Made by a program: the position numbers and the translations under genes | The notes under the pieces: generated by a model | The model's database searches: none | The model's input: the letters and a program-made list of their open reading frames with translations, nothing else | Told to the model about the DNA's origin: nothing | Shown here: positions 6,097 through 14,205 of the stretch, one piece after another | Layout: every line of letters begins with the position of its first letter | How positions within the stretch are numbered: position 1 is the first letter of the stretch | Assembly (NCBI GenBank): GCA_022791215.1 | Contig: JAAVYQ010000014.1 | Location: 1 to 17,706, forward strand | Source of the DNA: Bacilli bacterium | GTDB taxonomy: Bacteria; Bacillota_I; Bacilli_A; RF39; UBA660 | Reading direction: 5' to 3' | DNA: 17,706 bases

Positions 6097-6879
6097 GTTT
6101 CCCATGACTACTTTTCTTGATTGAATTTCTCCCATTTTGTTAAATACTTCTTGTGCGTTTTCAGGATTGATTTCGCTGTATCCTAATTCTCTTAATGCTT
6201 GTATTTTAACTGTATTTAATTGTTGTGTGCGACTTAGTACTTCTTCTTTGTTATTTTCTATTTCTTTTACAAATCTTTCATGTGATGCTACTAATTTGCT
6301 TTTTTGAGCGCCTCCATTATTGTATAAGTTCATAGCGGTGAATACTATACTTTCTAATATGAATTGTGCTGTTTCATCAAATTTGAATTCCATTGGATCT
6401 GTGAATCCTGTTGTTTTAGATAGGTATGCAAACATGTATTTTATTTCTGGAACATTGTCTATTGATTGTAATACATGGTATAGATATAAAAATTCATAGT
6501 ATGTGTCTTTGTTTTTTTCTTCAGTAAATTTTTCTTTTATTAGCGATACTAAGTCATTTACTAAAACTTGTTCTTCTTTGTTTAGATCTTTTAAATCAAA
6601 ATATGTGTCACTTGAATCACTTGTTTTTAAATTTTGATTTAAACGACTTTCTATGTCTTCTAAATATTCTGCAGTTATTTTTATATTTCCTATTGATTCG
6701 TCACTGCCATCTTCTATGTCAAGTAATTTGAAAAGTAATATTTTCTTTTCTTTTGGCCATTTATTTAAACTTTCTAATTCTAGATAGTTATAAATCATTT
6801 GTCTAGATACTCCTAGATATTTTGCTAGTTTTACTTTTGATATCCCTAGTTCTTGTAATAAATCGTTTAAGTTCTTCAT
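6076..6879 (-). CDS. Helix-turn-helix DNA-binding protein, target unknown
   Basis: 267 residues; ATG preceded by AGAGGA. The N-terminus (about 11-33, LGISKVKLAKYLGVSRQMIYNYLE) has the spacing of an XRE/Cro-type helix-turn-helix with the recognition helix near SRQMIYNY. After about residue 80 comes a long acidic, helical region of about 185 residues without a recognisable ligand or enzyme domain and no membrane segment; the C-terminus (REIQSRKVV-like basic tail) is charged. It may be a regulator with an all-helical sensing or oligomerisation domain. Its promoter is overlaid with repeated TTTACA/TGTAAA boxes, suggesting autoregulation. It is transcribed alone and ends at a hairpin terminator. 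Confidence 0.72.
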   Translation of the reverse strand: MKNLNDLLQELGISKVKLAKYLGVSRQMIYNYLELESLNKWPKEKKILLFKLLDIEDGSDESIGNIKITAEYLEDIESRLNQNLKTSDSSDTYFDLKDLNKEEQVLVNDLVSLIKEKFTEEKNKDTYYEFLYLYHVLQSIDNVPEIKYMFAYLSKTTGFTDPMEFKFDETAQFILESIVFTAMNLYNNGGAQKSKLVASHERFVKEIENNKEEVLSRTQQLNTVKIQALRELGYSEINPENAQEVFNKMGEIQSRKVVMGNKKATEQ

Positions 6880-6924
6880 CTTTTCCTCTTTCTCTCTCCT
6901 ACTCTATTTAATCTTTATGATTTT

Positions 6925-6954
6925 ATTTTACAACAGTTTACAATGACAAGTCAA
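6925..6954 (-). promoter_or_regulatory. Promoter of the helix-turn-helix gene
   Basis: On the minus strand TTGACT (6954-6949), 18 bases, TAAAAT (6930-6925). The start would be near 6918, about 38 bases before the ATG. Confidence 0.6.
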
Positions 6955-6963
6955 GTGTAAAAT
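6926..6963. promoter_or_regulatory. Candidate operator: repeated TTTACA/TGTAAA boxes
   Basis: Plus-strand TTTTACA (6926-6932) and GTTTACA (6936-6942) are direct repeats spaced about one helical turn apart, and TGTAAAA (6956-6962) is their inverted copy. They surround and overlap the -35 and -10 of the helix-turn-helix gene, so a bound protein would block that promoter. The gene's own product is the natural candidate. Confidence 0.4.
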
Positions 6964-6990
6964 TAAAGTAAAGGTGAAGTTTTCGTTTGT

Positions 6991-8082
6991 TTAGAGATAC
7001 CAAAGTTTTTTTCCGTCTTTTCGTACTTCTTTTATTATTCCTCCTCCGATCATTTCTTCTCCTAAATATATAACGCATGCTTGTCCCGGTGTTACTGCTT
7101 TTGCACTTTCGTAAGTTACTTTTATTTCTTCTTCTGTTATATATTTTATTGTGATCGGTACGTCTTCTCCGCGGTATCTAAATTTGCATGTGGCAAATGT
7201 AGGTTTAGTGCTACTTATGTAGTTCATGTTTTCTATTATCGCTTCTGTTGATGTTAGGTATTTGTTATCGTCTCCAAATGCTACATAGAGTATGTTTTTT
7301 TCTGTGTCTTTTCCACATACGTAGTGACGTTTTTCATGACCGTTTATTCCAACGTTTCGTCTTTGTCCGATTGTATAATTCATTAGTCCATTATGTTTTC
7401 CAATGATTTGGTTTGTTTCTATGTCTATTATGTCTCCGCTTTGTCCTTTTATATAGTTTTGTACGAATTGTTGATAATGTCTTTCTCCTATAAAGCATAT
7501 TCCTGTGGAATCTTTTTTCTCAGCTACAGGTAGGTTGGCTTTTTTTGCTATTTTTCTTACTTCTTCTTTTGTTAATCCTCCAACTGGGAAGAGTACATCT
7601 TTGAATTGTTCGGCTTTTACTTGGCTTAGAAAGTATGTTTGATCTTTATTATTATCTATCCCTCTTAATATTTTGTTTCCTTCTTTTCTTGCGTAATGTC
7701 CTGTTGCGATTAAGTCTGCTCCTAGGTTTTTTGCTTCTTTTTTGAATATATCAAATTTGATGTATTTGTTGCACATTATGTCTGGGTTTGGTGTTCTTCC
7801 TTTTTTTAATTCGTCTAAAAAGTATGCAAAAACAGAATCCCAGTATTCTTTTATAAAGTCAACTCTATAAAGTGGAATTCCTAGATTGTCACATACTTTT
7901 TTTGCGTCTATATAGTCTTGTTCTTGAGGACAAATTCCTTCTGTTATTCCTTCTGGATCACTGTTTATGTTTGAGTCCCAATTTTTCATGAATAGTCCTA
8001 TTACTTCATATCCTTCTTTGTCTAATAGATATGCTGTTACTGCACTGTCTACTCCTCCACTCATTCCTACTACTACTTTCAT
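6991..8082 (-). CDS. mnmA: tRNA-specific 2-thiouridylase MnmA
   Basis: 363 residues; ATG with AAGGAGA upstream. MnmA adenylates and thiolates U34 of tRNAs for Lys, Glu and Gln, using a persulfide relay. Visible are the ATP-binding PP-loop SGGVDS (8-13), FMKNWD (31-36) for tRNA recognition, the first catalytic Cys104 in NPDIMCN, and the second, persulfide-carrying Cys196 in DSTGICFIGER. The C-terminal beta-barrel has GQRRNVGI and the terminal CVIY/GGGII stretch. Length is normal. It has its own promoter overlapping the end of spoIIM; no hairpin terminator is seen after it. No cysteine desulfurase gene adjoins it, unlike in many Bacillota. Confidence 0.95.
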   Translation of the reverse strand: MKVVVGMSGGVDSAVTAYLLDKEGYEVIGLFMKNWDSNINSDPEGITEGICPQEQDYIDAKKVCDNLGIPLYRVDFIKEYWDSVFAYFLDELKKGRTPNPDIMCNKYIKFDIFKKEAKNLGADLIATGHYARKEGNKILRGIDNNKDQTYFLSQVKAEQFKDVLFPVGGLTKEEVRKIAKKANLPVAEKKDSTGICFIGERHYQQFVQNYIKGQSGDIIDIETNQIIGKHNGLMNYTIGQRRNVGINGHEKRHYVCGKDTEKNILYVAFGDDNKYLTSTEAIIENMNYISSTKPTFATCKFRYRGEDVPITIKYITEEEIKVTYESAKAVTPGQACVIYLGEEMIGGGIIKEVRKDGKKLWYL

Positions 8083-8105
8083 ATTTTTTCGTCTCCTTAG
8101 TTGTT

Positions 8106-8134
8106 ATTATATAATATTTTGTACAATAAGTCTA
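8106..8134 (-). promoter_or_regulatory. Promoter of mnmA
   Basis: On the minus strand TAGACT (8134-8129), 17 bases, TATAAT (8111-8106). The -35 overlaps the spoIIM stop codon region. The start near 8099 leaves a leader of about 17 bases with the AAGGAGA site. Confidence 0.55.
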
Positions 8135-8722
8135 TATTATTAGATTTATGAGTAGTGGATTTAAGTATATTTCTAGTATGCTTGATATTAAGCATATGAT
8201 TGTGACACTTATAAATAGTATGCCAATTTTTTTGATAAATGCTTTTAGGTTGATGTTTTCTCCATTGTATGTGCATTTCATTAGTTTGTATGAGAAGTGT
8301 ATTAGTATGCTGCCATATATTATTAGTGTTATACACATTATTATGTGATGTGGTATTATTGATAGTATACTTATTAGTATTCCTTTTATTTTGTATGTTA
8401 GTATTATACTTGAGATTAGAAAACCTATTAGAAATCCTTTGTAGAAGTTTATTAATAGTATGAGTGGTGAGAATAGATAGATTATGCTACTTATGGTCAT
8501 TATAAATATGTATATAAAGTTATATTTGAAACTTATGAATAGATTTGATATTGTCGCTGATGTGCCATTTCCTATTTGTGTAAAGTAATCCGTTATTTCT
8601 TCTTTTATTATTAGTTTGTCTAAGGATGATGTGAATAGTAAAAATATTATTCCTGCTAGTATTCCTAGTATTAGTAGTGCTGCATTAATGATTATAATTC
8701 TTTTATCAATTAATTTTTTCAT
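8132..8722 (-). CDS. spoIIM: Stage II sporulation protein M
   Basis: 196 residues, about five hydrophobic helices. SpoIIM forms, with SpoIID and SpoIIP, the peptidoglycan-degrading engulfment machinery in the mother-cell membrane. The match is seen along the whole chain: N-terminal helix (about 8-30), a polar loop, then SPLILLINFYKGFLIGFL (about 86-103), corresponding to the FPIIFLLLFLKGIVVGF region of Bacillus SpoIIM, the SIIPHH turn, and the terminal SSILEIYLNPLLIN, corresponding to ASLFEAYVSPVLM. It is slightly shorter than the Bacillus protein. The ATG at 8722 has no ribosome binding site, and no housekeeping promoter is evident, in keeping with special regulation. A minus-strand ATATACT just before the start only faintly resembles a sigma-E -10. 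spoIIM is usually next to xerD; here it is 5 kb away. Confidence 0.82.
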   Translation of the reverse strand: MKKLIDKRIIIINAALLILGILAGIIFLLFTSSLDKLIIKEEITDYFTQIGNGTSATISNLFISFKYNFIYIFIMTISSIIYLFSPLILLINFYKGFLIGFLISSIILTYKIKGILISILSIIPHHIIMCITLIIYGSILIHFSYKLMKCTYNGENINLKAFIKKIGILFISVTIICLISSILEIYLNPLLINLII

Positions 8723-8742
8723 ATTAAAGTATATTAATTTGT

Positions 8743-8771
8743 TTGATTTTTATGAGAAAAATTTATATAAT
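8743..8771 (+). promoter_or_regulatory. Promoter of the 37-aa membrane ORF
   Basis: TTGATT (8743-8748), 17 bases, TATAAT (8766-8771) on the plus strand. The start near 8778 leaves only about 13 bases before the GTG, including AGGTGA. Confidence 0.55.
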
Positions 8772-8790
8772 ATTGTTTAGGTGAAGAAAA

Positions 8791-8904
8791 GTGAAGAAGA
8801 ATACAAAAAAACTAATACTTAGAGTACTAGTTTGGTTATTTTTAATAGTACTGATTGGAAGTTTCATTCTTGGAACTATGGCCGGTGCTGGTTTAATAGG
8901 GTAA
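8791..8904 (+). CDS. 37-residue single-span membrane protein
   Basis: GTG start with AGGTGA six bases upstream, stop at 8902-8904. The product begins with six basic residues in the first eleven (MKKNTKKLILR), followed by a hydrophobic helix of about 22 residues and a short glycine-rich end (GTMAGAGLIG). This is a positive-inside, single-span small membrane protein. It has its own promoter and a strand-specific terminator, which argues for expression even though all neighbouring genes lie on the other strand. I recognise no family. The shape also resembles the extreme N-terminus of a class A penicillin-binding protein, so a truncated remnant is possible. Confidence 0.5.
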   Translation: MKKNTKKLILRVLVWLFLIVLIGSFILGTMAGAGLIG

Positions 8905-8927
8905 CAGGTTTATCCTATTATTTTTTT
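8895..8927 (+). terminator. Terminator of the 37-aa ORF
   Basis: AATAGGGTA (8895-8903) pairs with TATCCTATT (8911-8919), one G-T pair, 7-base loop, followed by A and seven T. The T-run is only on the plus strand, so it does not serve uppS, whose stop codon it overlaps. Confidence 0.7.
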
Positions 8928-9628
8928 GTTCCTCCATATCTTCTTTCTCTTTTACTATATTCTTCTAATGCTTTTTTTACTTCGTTCATTTTAAAGTCAG
9001 GAAAGTATAGTTCACTAAAGTATAATTCTGCATATGGTGAGTTGTATAACATAAATCCTGATAGTCTTAATTCTCCACTTGTCCTTATTATTAGATCTAT
9101 TGGTGGTAAGTCGTTGTATAGGTTTTGTCTGAATGTTTCTTCAGTTATTTCATCTATGTTTATTTCGTTGTTTTGTACTTTTTTTATTAGTTTTTTTGTT
9201 GTGTCTATTATTTCAGCTTGTCCTCCATAGTTTAAGCATATATTTAGTATTCCGCCAGTGTTATTTTTTGTGCTTTCTACTATTTCATCCATCGCTTTTA
9301 GTACATCTTTTCTTAGCGGTTCTCTTTTCCCTGAAAAGATTAGTTTTATGTTGTCTTCGTTATATGTTTTTTTTAGTTCTTTGAATCCTTTTATGAATAG
9401 ATCCATTAGGTAAGTGACTTCTTTTTCGCTTCTTTTGAAGTTATCAGTAGAAAATGCAAATATGCTTAGGATCTTTACTCCTTCTTTATATATGTGTTTG
9501 CTTATTTCTTTGATGGTGTTGTATCCTTCTTTATGTCCATCACTTTTTTTGTTTCCATGTTCTACAGCCCATCTCCTATTTCCGTCCATTATTATTCCTA
9601 CATGGTAAGGTATATTCTTTTCGTTCAT
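8918..9628 (-). CDS. uppS: Isoprenyl transferase (undecaprenyl diphosphate synthase)
   Basis: 236 residues; ATG with AAGGAGG upstream. The enzyme adds isopentenyl units in cis to farnesyl diphosphate, giving the C55 carrier for peptidoglycan and teichoic acid synthesis. Catalytic and binding motifs in order: IMDGNRRWA with Asp15 (13-21), GHKEGY (31-36), AFSTDNFKRS (58-67), LNYGGQ (132-137) and DLIIRTSGELRLSGF (178-192). The last motif normally ends in SNF and continues LLWQ; here Asn is Gly and the Trp and Gln are Tyr and Asn, a local departure at the diphosphate-binding end. Length is normal for the family. It follows tex by 12 bases, so both are co-transcribed. The usual partner cdsA is absent. 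No minus-strand terminator is seen behind it. Confidence 0.93.
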   Translation of the reverse strand: MNEKNIPYHVGIIMDGNRRWAVEHGNKKSDGHKEGYNTIKEISKHIYKEGVKILSIFAFSTDNFKRSEKEVTYLMDLFIKGFKELKKTYNEDNIKLIFSGKREPLRKDVLKAMDEIVESTKNNTGGILNICLNYGGQAEIIDTTKKLIKKVQNNEINIDEITEETFRQNLYNDLPPIDLIIRTSGELRLSGFMLYNSPYAELYFSELYFPDFKMNEVKKALEEYSKRERRYGGTKK

Positions 9629-9640
9629 AAAACCTCCTTT

Positions 9641-11767
9641 TTAGTTTTTTATTAGACTTAATCCTACTTGTTTTTTTTCTATATCTATTTTGTCAACATA
9701 GCATTTTATAATGTCTCCTACATTTACTATTTCGTTAGGGTCTTTTATAAAGTTTTTACTAAGTTTTGATATGTGTATTAGTGCATCGTTTTTAAGTCCT
9801 ATGTCTACAAATGCTCCGAATGAGGCTACGTTTCTTACTGTTCCTTCTATGCTCATTCCAATGTTTAAGTCTTCTATTTTTAGTATGTCACTTTTTAAGA
9901 TTGGCATTTCTAATTCGTCTCTTGGGTCTAATCCTGGACTTTTTAATTCTTTTATTATGCTTTCTGTTGTGTATATATTTATTCCAGTCTCTTTAGATAT
10001 TTTTTCTGGGCTTGCATCTTCTAATACTTTTTTAAATTCGCTTGTTTGTATGTTTTTTACATCAAGGGTTAGATGTTTTAGTATTGTTTTGGTGTCTTCA
10101 TAGTTTTCAGGGTGTATTCCTGTGTTGTCTAAAGGATTTTCACTGTTTGGAACTCTTAGAAACCCTATCGCTTGTTCATATATTTTTTCTGTTATTCCTT
10201 TTATGTTTTTTAAACTTTCTCTATTTGCAAAGTTATGTTTCTTTTTGTATTCCATTATTCCATCAATGGCTTTTTTGTTCATTCCACTTATGTATTTTAG
10301 TATGCTTCTAGAGGCTGTGTTTATGTTTATTCCAACTTTATTGACTATGCTCATTACTGAGTAGTCTAATTCTTCTTCTAGGTTTTTTTGGTTTACATCG
10401 TATTGGTACTCTCCTACTCCTATAGATTTTGCATCTATTTTTACTAATTCACTTAGTGGGTCTTGTACTCTTCTTCCAATACTTATTGCACTTCTTTTTT
10501 CAACTGTTAAGTCTGGGAATTCTTCTATTGCTAGTTTGCTCGCTGAGTATATGCTTGCGCCTGCTTCTGATACTATTATGTATTTTACTTCTAATCCTTT
10601 TATGCATTCTGCTACAAATGTTTCGCTTTCTCTTGATGCTGTTCCGTTTCCTATAGCAATTAGTTTTATGTTGTATTTGTCTATTAGTTCTTTTAGTGTT
10701 TTTGCACTTCCAATTTTATCGTTTTTTGGTTCGTGTGGATATATTGTTTTTACTTCTAATAGGTTTCCTTGTTCGTCTATTACTGCAAGTTTGCATCCTG
10801 TTCTATATGCTGGGTCAAATCCTAATACTACTGTTCCTTTTATCGGCCTTGTTAGTAGTAAACTGCTTAGGTTTTTGCCAAATGTTTTGATTGCTTTTTC
10901 TTCGCATTTTTCTGTGATTTCACTTCTTATTTCTCTTTCTACACTTGGTATTATTAGTCTTTTTAGCGAGTCTTTTATTGCATCTTTTACTATAGGTACT
11001 ACAAATGAACTACTGTCTTTGATTATTTTTGTTTCTAAGTATTCATTTAGTGCTTCTTCTTCAAAGTCTAATGATACTGTTATTACTTTTTCTTTTTCAG
11101 CTCGATTTATCGCTAACATTCTATAGTGTTTAATGTATTTTATTTGTTCTGAGAAATCGTAATACATTTCATATGTTTTTTCTTCATCAGGATTGTTCTT
11201 TTTTACTTTTGTCTTTATTGTACTTTTGTTGTACATATAATTTCTAATCCATTTTCTATAACTTGCATTGTCACTTATCCATTCACTGATTATGTAACTT
11301 GCATTTTCTATCGCTTTGTTTATTTCCATGTTGTATCCACTTGCTAATGTTTCGATTGTTCCTGTTTTTGGGAATGACATTATTTTCTTTGCTAGTGGTT
11401 CTAATCCCATTTTTATTGCTTCGCTGGCTTTTGTTTTTTTCTTTTCTTTGTATGGTCTATATAGGTCTTCTACTTCTGCAAGTTTTGTGCAGCCCATTAT
11501 TTGAGTTTTTAATTCTTCTGTTAGCATTCCTTTTTCGTCTATGAGTGCGATTACACTTTCTTTTCTTTCTAATAAATTTATGTTTCTTTTGTATTCGTCA
11601 TTTATTAGTTTTATTTGTTCTTCATTAAGGTTGTTTGTTGCTTCTTTTCTGTATCTTGCTATGAATGGTATTGTTGAACCTTCACTTAATAGTTTTAATG
11701 TTGCTTCTATTTGATTTCTTTTTATATTTGTGCTGTTTTCTAATATTTTTATGATTTCTTCGTTCAT
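9641..11767 (-). CDS. tex: Tex-family S1 RNA-binding transcription accessory protein
   Basis: 708 residues; ATG with AAGGAG about 12 bases upstream, a rather long spacing. Tex is the bacterial relative of eukaryotic Spt6, a nucleic-acid-binding protein associated with transcription. Domains in order: helical N-terminal part (1-300) with STIPFIARYRKEAT (31-44) and DLYRPYKEKKKTKA (101-114), YqgF/RNase H-like domain beginning VLGFDPAYRTGCKLAV (314-329), helix-hairpin-helix region (about 480-560, VGININTASRSILKYISG and IKGITEKIYEQAIGFLR), and a C-terminal S1 domain (about 632-705, GMSIEGTVRNVASFGAFVDIG). Slightly short of the usual 720-780 residues but complete. First gene of a tex-uppS pair. Confidence 0.95.
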   Translation of the reverse strand: MNEEIIKILENSTNIKRNQIEATLKLLSEGSTIPFIARYRKEATNNLNEEQIKLINDEYKRNINLLERKESVIALIDEKGMLTEELKTQIMGCTKLAEVEDLYRPYKEKKKTKASEAIKMGLEPLAKKIMSFPKTGTIETLASGYNMEINKAIENASYIISEWISDNASYRKWIRNYMYNKSTIKTKVKKNNPDEEKTYEMYYDFSEQIKYIKHYRMLAINRAEKEKVITVSLDFEEEALNEYLETKIIKDSSSFVVPIVKDAIKDSLKRLIIPSVEREIRSEITEKCEEKAIKTFGKNLSSLLLTRPIKGTVVLGFDPAYRTGCKLAVIDEQGNLLEVKTIYPHEPKNDKIGSAKTLKELIDKYNIKLIAIGNGTASRESETFVAECIKGLEVKYIIVSEAGASIYSASKLAIEEFPDLTVEKRSAISIGRRVQDPLSELVKIDAKSIGVGEYQYDVNQKNLEEELDYSVMSIVNKVGININTASRSILKYISGMNKKAIDGIMEYKKKHNFANRESLKNIKGITEKIYEQAIGFLRVPNSENPLDNTGIHPENYEDTKTILKHLTLDVKNIQTSEFKKVLEDASPEKISKETGINIYTTESIIKELKSPGLDPRDELEMPILKSDILKIEDLNIGMSIEGTVRNVASFGAFVDIGLKNDALIHISKLSKNFIKDPNEIVNVGDIIKCYVDKIDIEKKQVGLSLIKN

Positions 11768-11792
11768 TTTTATTTTTTACTCCTTTAGAGTT

Positions 11793-11821
11793 ATTATATA
11801 ATAAACATTCTTCTAATTCAA
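11793..11821 (-). promoter_or_regulatory. Promoter of tex-uppS
   Basis: On the minus strand TTGAAT (11821-11816), 17 bases, TATAAT (11798-11793). The start near 11786 is about 19 bases before the tex ATG and just ahead of AAGGAG. Confidence 0.6.
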
Positions 11822-11847
11822 ATGTTTAGTCGTTTTTTACGTCAAGT

Positions 11848-14100
11848 CTATTTGTTTTGCTTCATGTATCCGTCTAAAGTGAATTTTAAGATTCCTACTT
11901 TTTTGTCTACTTCGATACTTCCTGTTATTTCTGTGTCGTTATCTATTTTGCTTAGCATATCGATTAATTCTTCTTTTGTCATACTTCCTATTATTTCTTC
12001 AAGTTGATATGTTGGTGGGAACATGTATTGGTGGAATAATTCATTCATTATTTCGGATTTTGTAGTTCTGTTTAGCATTATGTTGGTTTCTATTTTTTTC
12101 CTGATTTCTTCTTTACTATTAGATTCAAAGATTATTTTTAATATTTTTGTTTTGTTATTTGTTACATATTTTGATGTTGTTAATAAGAATTCTGATAGTA
12201 TTTCATGTTTTTCGTCTTCAGGATTTTCTATGTATTTTTTTACAGTGTTTATTTTTTTTTCATCATTTAAAAATTTTACGGTTTCTAAGTTACTTATTAG
12301 TAACTCAATTCTTTTTAAAAGGTTTGCATTTGTTATTTGTATTATTTCTTCTATTATGCTTTGTCCGATCACTGTTTCTATTATGTTCTCTATTATTTTA
12401 AGTGCTTCTAAGTTGTTTATTTTGTCTACTGCTTTTATATTGTAAGTATAGTTTTTGGTTTTTATTAAATCAGGATTTAATATTATTTTGCAAAATTGGC
12501 TTGTTAATGTAATGTCTTTTGTAATTATTACATTTATTATAGTATATAGTTCTTTGTCAATTGTTTCTTTTTCTTCTTCTAATTCCATATATTTATTTAT
12601 AGATTCTATTAAATATCCCATTATTCTTTCATCTTTTATTTCTGATATTTTTTCTAGCATCTTTTCTTTTATTGAAGGTGAATCAATTCTCTGATGTAAA
12701 ATTCGGTTAACTTTTATAAAGTATTTTAGTATGATTTCATTTTTGATTTTTTTAGACATGTTAAATGTCATAGTCCAATCTCCATTATCTGTTCTTATAT
12801 AATAATCGCTAAATAACGTTACATATTCTTCTATTAATTCTTCGTTGTCTATTGTAAATAAATATTCTATTTCTTTTGATATTTCTTCACTTAAATTATA
12901 TGATAGTATGTTATTTATTAATTTTATTTTATGTTCGCTGTTAATGCTGTGTAGTAATGTAATTATGTTTTCGTAGTTTGGTAATTCTAAAATGTTTGAA
13001 TTTAGTACTATTTCTATTGATATGCTGTTGTAGTGTATTGGATTTAAATTTTTACATAGACTTTGTAGTATGAATTTTTTATGTGAACAGTATATGAAAG
13101 AATTGTTCATTAAACATTCTTTTATTGCTATTAGTTTATCAAATCTATCTATTTGATCTAATATTTCAAAGAAATAATTGTGTGCTAATTCCATATCACT
13201 ATCATATTCTGTATTTGTAATTATTTCGTAGTAAATGTCACAGTATAGACTTGAATTTAAATTAATTATATTATCAATCGCTTTGGTAAATTGGTTGTCA
13301 TTTGAGAATGCTCTTTTGTTGTTTATTATTTTTTGTAGTAATCCATAAAATTCAGGAGATATTATATTTATTGTAGAAATTATATTTAATAAATGTTTAT
13401 CGATAAAGTCTTTGTTATTGTGAAATTCTATTATGTTGTTTATTAAGTATATTTGCTCTTTGTTAAATTTAAATATTTGCTCACAGTAGAATGTGAAAAA
13501 AATGCTAGATATTATCGATGCTTTAAATAAGAATGAATCTGTTAATGCTATGATTATTTCGTGATCTTTTATTTTTTTTATGTTGTCTATTACATATATA
13601 TAGTGTTTACTTATTATTAGGTTTTGATTTGTCAATATTGTACTTAGTGAGTTTAATGTTTCTAATGATGCATCTTTAAATATTATTAGTGTGTTATAGG
13701 CATCTAAGAATAAGTTTTTGTTGAATAACTCTTTGCAGTTTAATAGTGTTAGTAATGGTTTGATTATATTTTCTTTGTCTTTTGTTAGTGTTATTATGTT
13801 TTTGTAATTTTCTATTTTCGCTTTGAATTTTGTTAGCATGGCGTCAATTAATTTTATGCAATCTTGTATTTTATTTTCTTTTATTTCTTTTAGCGTGCTT
13901 AGTACAATCTTTTTTACTGATTCATTTTTTATTTTTGTTAGTAGTATTAGTATTTCCTTTTTTATGTCACTTTCTACGTTTAGATTTTTGATTGTTTCAG
14001 CGTATTCATTTTCTAGCGCTATTAGCATTTTAAATTCTTCTTTGTCACTAGTATTAATTATGTCTTCTTTTAGTAAAGATATTAGTATTTCGTTTTTCAT
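11848..14100 (-). CDS. Large alpha-helical repeat protein, function unknown
   Basis: 750 residues; ATG with AAGGAG upstream. I recognise no family. It is leucine/isoleucine-, lysine-, glutamate- and asparagine-rich, without signal peptide or membrane segment, and reads as consecutive amphipathic helices of 12-20 residues separated by short polar turns, as in HEAT/ARM-like alpha-solenoids; no exact repeat is evident. Near residues 440-455 a loop DNGDWTMTFNMS contains its only Trp. The last 65 residues differ: a Pro-Pro-containing segment (HQYMFPPTYQLEE), a short acidic helix, then a strand-like EITGSIEVDKKVGILKF end. Predicted role: a cytoplasmic scaffold or binding protein. It has its own promoter and stands between spoIVB and tex. 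It is 2.25 kb without frameshifts and has base use like its neighbours, so it is a maintained gene. Confidence 0.78.
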   Translation of the reverse strand: MKNEILISLLKEDIINTSDKEEFKMLIALENEYAETIKNLNVESDIKKEILILLTKIKNESVKKIVLSTLKEIKENKIQDCIKLIDAMLTKFKAKIENYKNIITLTKDKENIIKPLLTLLNCKELFNKNLFLDAYNTLIIFKDASLETLNSLSTILTNQNLIISKHYIYVIDNIKKIKDHEIIIALTDSFLFKASIISSIFFTFYCEQIFKFNKEQIYLINNIIEFHNNKDFIDKHLLNIISTINIISPEFYGLLQKIINNKRAFSNDNQFTKAIDNIINLNSSLYCDIYYEIITNTEYDSDMELAHNYFFEILDQIDRFDKLIAIKECLMNNSFIYCSHKKFILQSLCKNLNPIHYNSISIEIVLNSNILELPNYENIITLLHSINSEHKIKLINNILSYNLSEEISKEIEYLFTIDNEELIEEYVTLFSDYYIRTDNGDWTMTFNMSKKIKNEIILKYFIKVNRILHQRIDSPSIKEKMLEKISEIKDERIMGYLIESINKYMELEEEKETIDKELYTIINVIITKDITLTSQFCKIILNPDLIKTKNYTYNIKAVDKINNLEALKIIENIIETVIGQSIIEEIIQITNANLLKRIELLISNLETVKFLNDEKKINTVKKYIENPEDEKHEILSEFLLTTSKYVTNNKTKILKIIFESNSKEEIRKKIETNIMLNRTTKSEIMNELFHQYMFPPTYQLEEIIGSMTKEELIDMLSKIDNDTEITGSIEVDKKVGILKFTLDGYMKQNK

Positions 14101-14132
14101 GGTTTCTCCTTCATTTTTCTTTGTTAAGTAGT

Positions 14133-14161
14133 ATTATATATCTTGTGGTTTTTAAAGTAAA
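14133..14161 (-). promoter_or_regulatory. Promoter of the 750-residue protein gene
   Basis: On the minus strand TTTACT (14161-14156), 17 bases, TATAAT (14138-14133). The start would be near 14126, about 25 bases before the ATG. Confidence 0.55.
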
Positions 14162-14169
14162 GAAAAAAG

Positions 14170-14205
14170 CAAAATAAAAGAAGAAGTTAGTTTTCTCCTT
14201 CTTCT
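14170..14205 (-). terminator. Terminator of spoIVB
   Basis: On the minus strand AGAAGAAG (14205-14198) pairs with CTTCTTCT (14186-14179) around an 11-base loop and is followed by TTTATTTTG. The left arm is within the last codons of spoIVB. Confidence 0.65.

Noticed and set aside
8823..8852. Inverted repeat AGTACTA/TAGTACT inside the 37-aa ORF
   Set aside because: Seven base pairs with a 16-base loop in AT-rich coding DNA encoding repeated Leu/Val/Ile codons; no T-run, probably chance.
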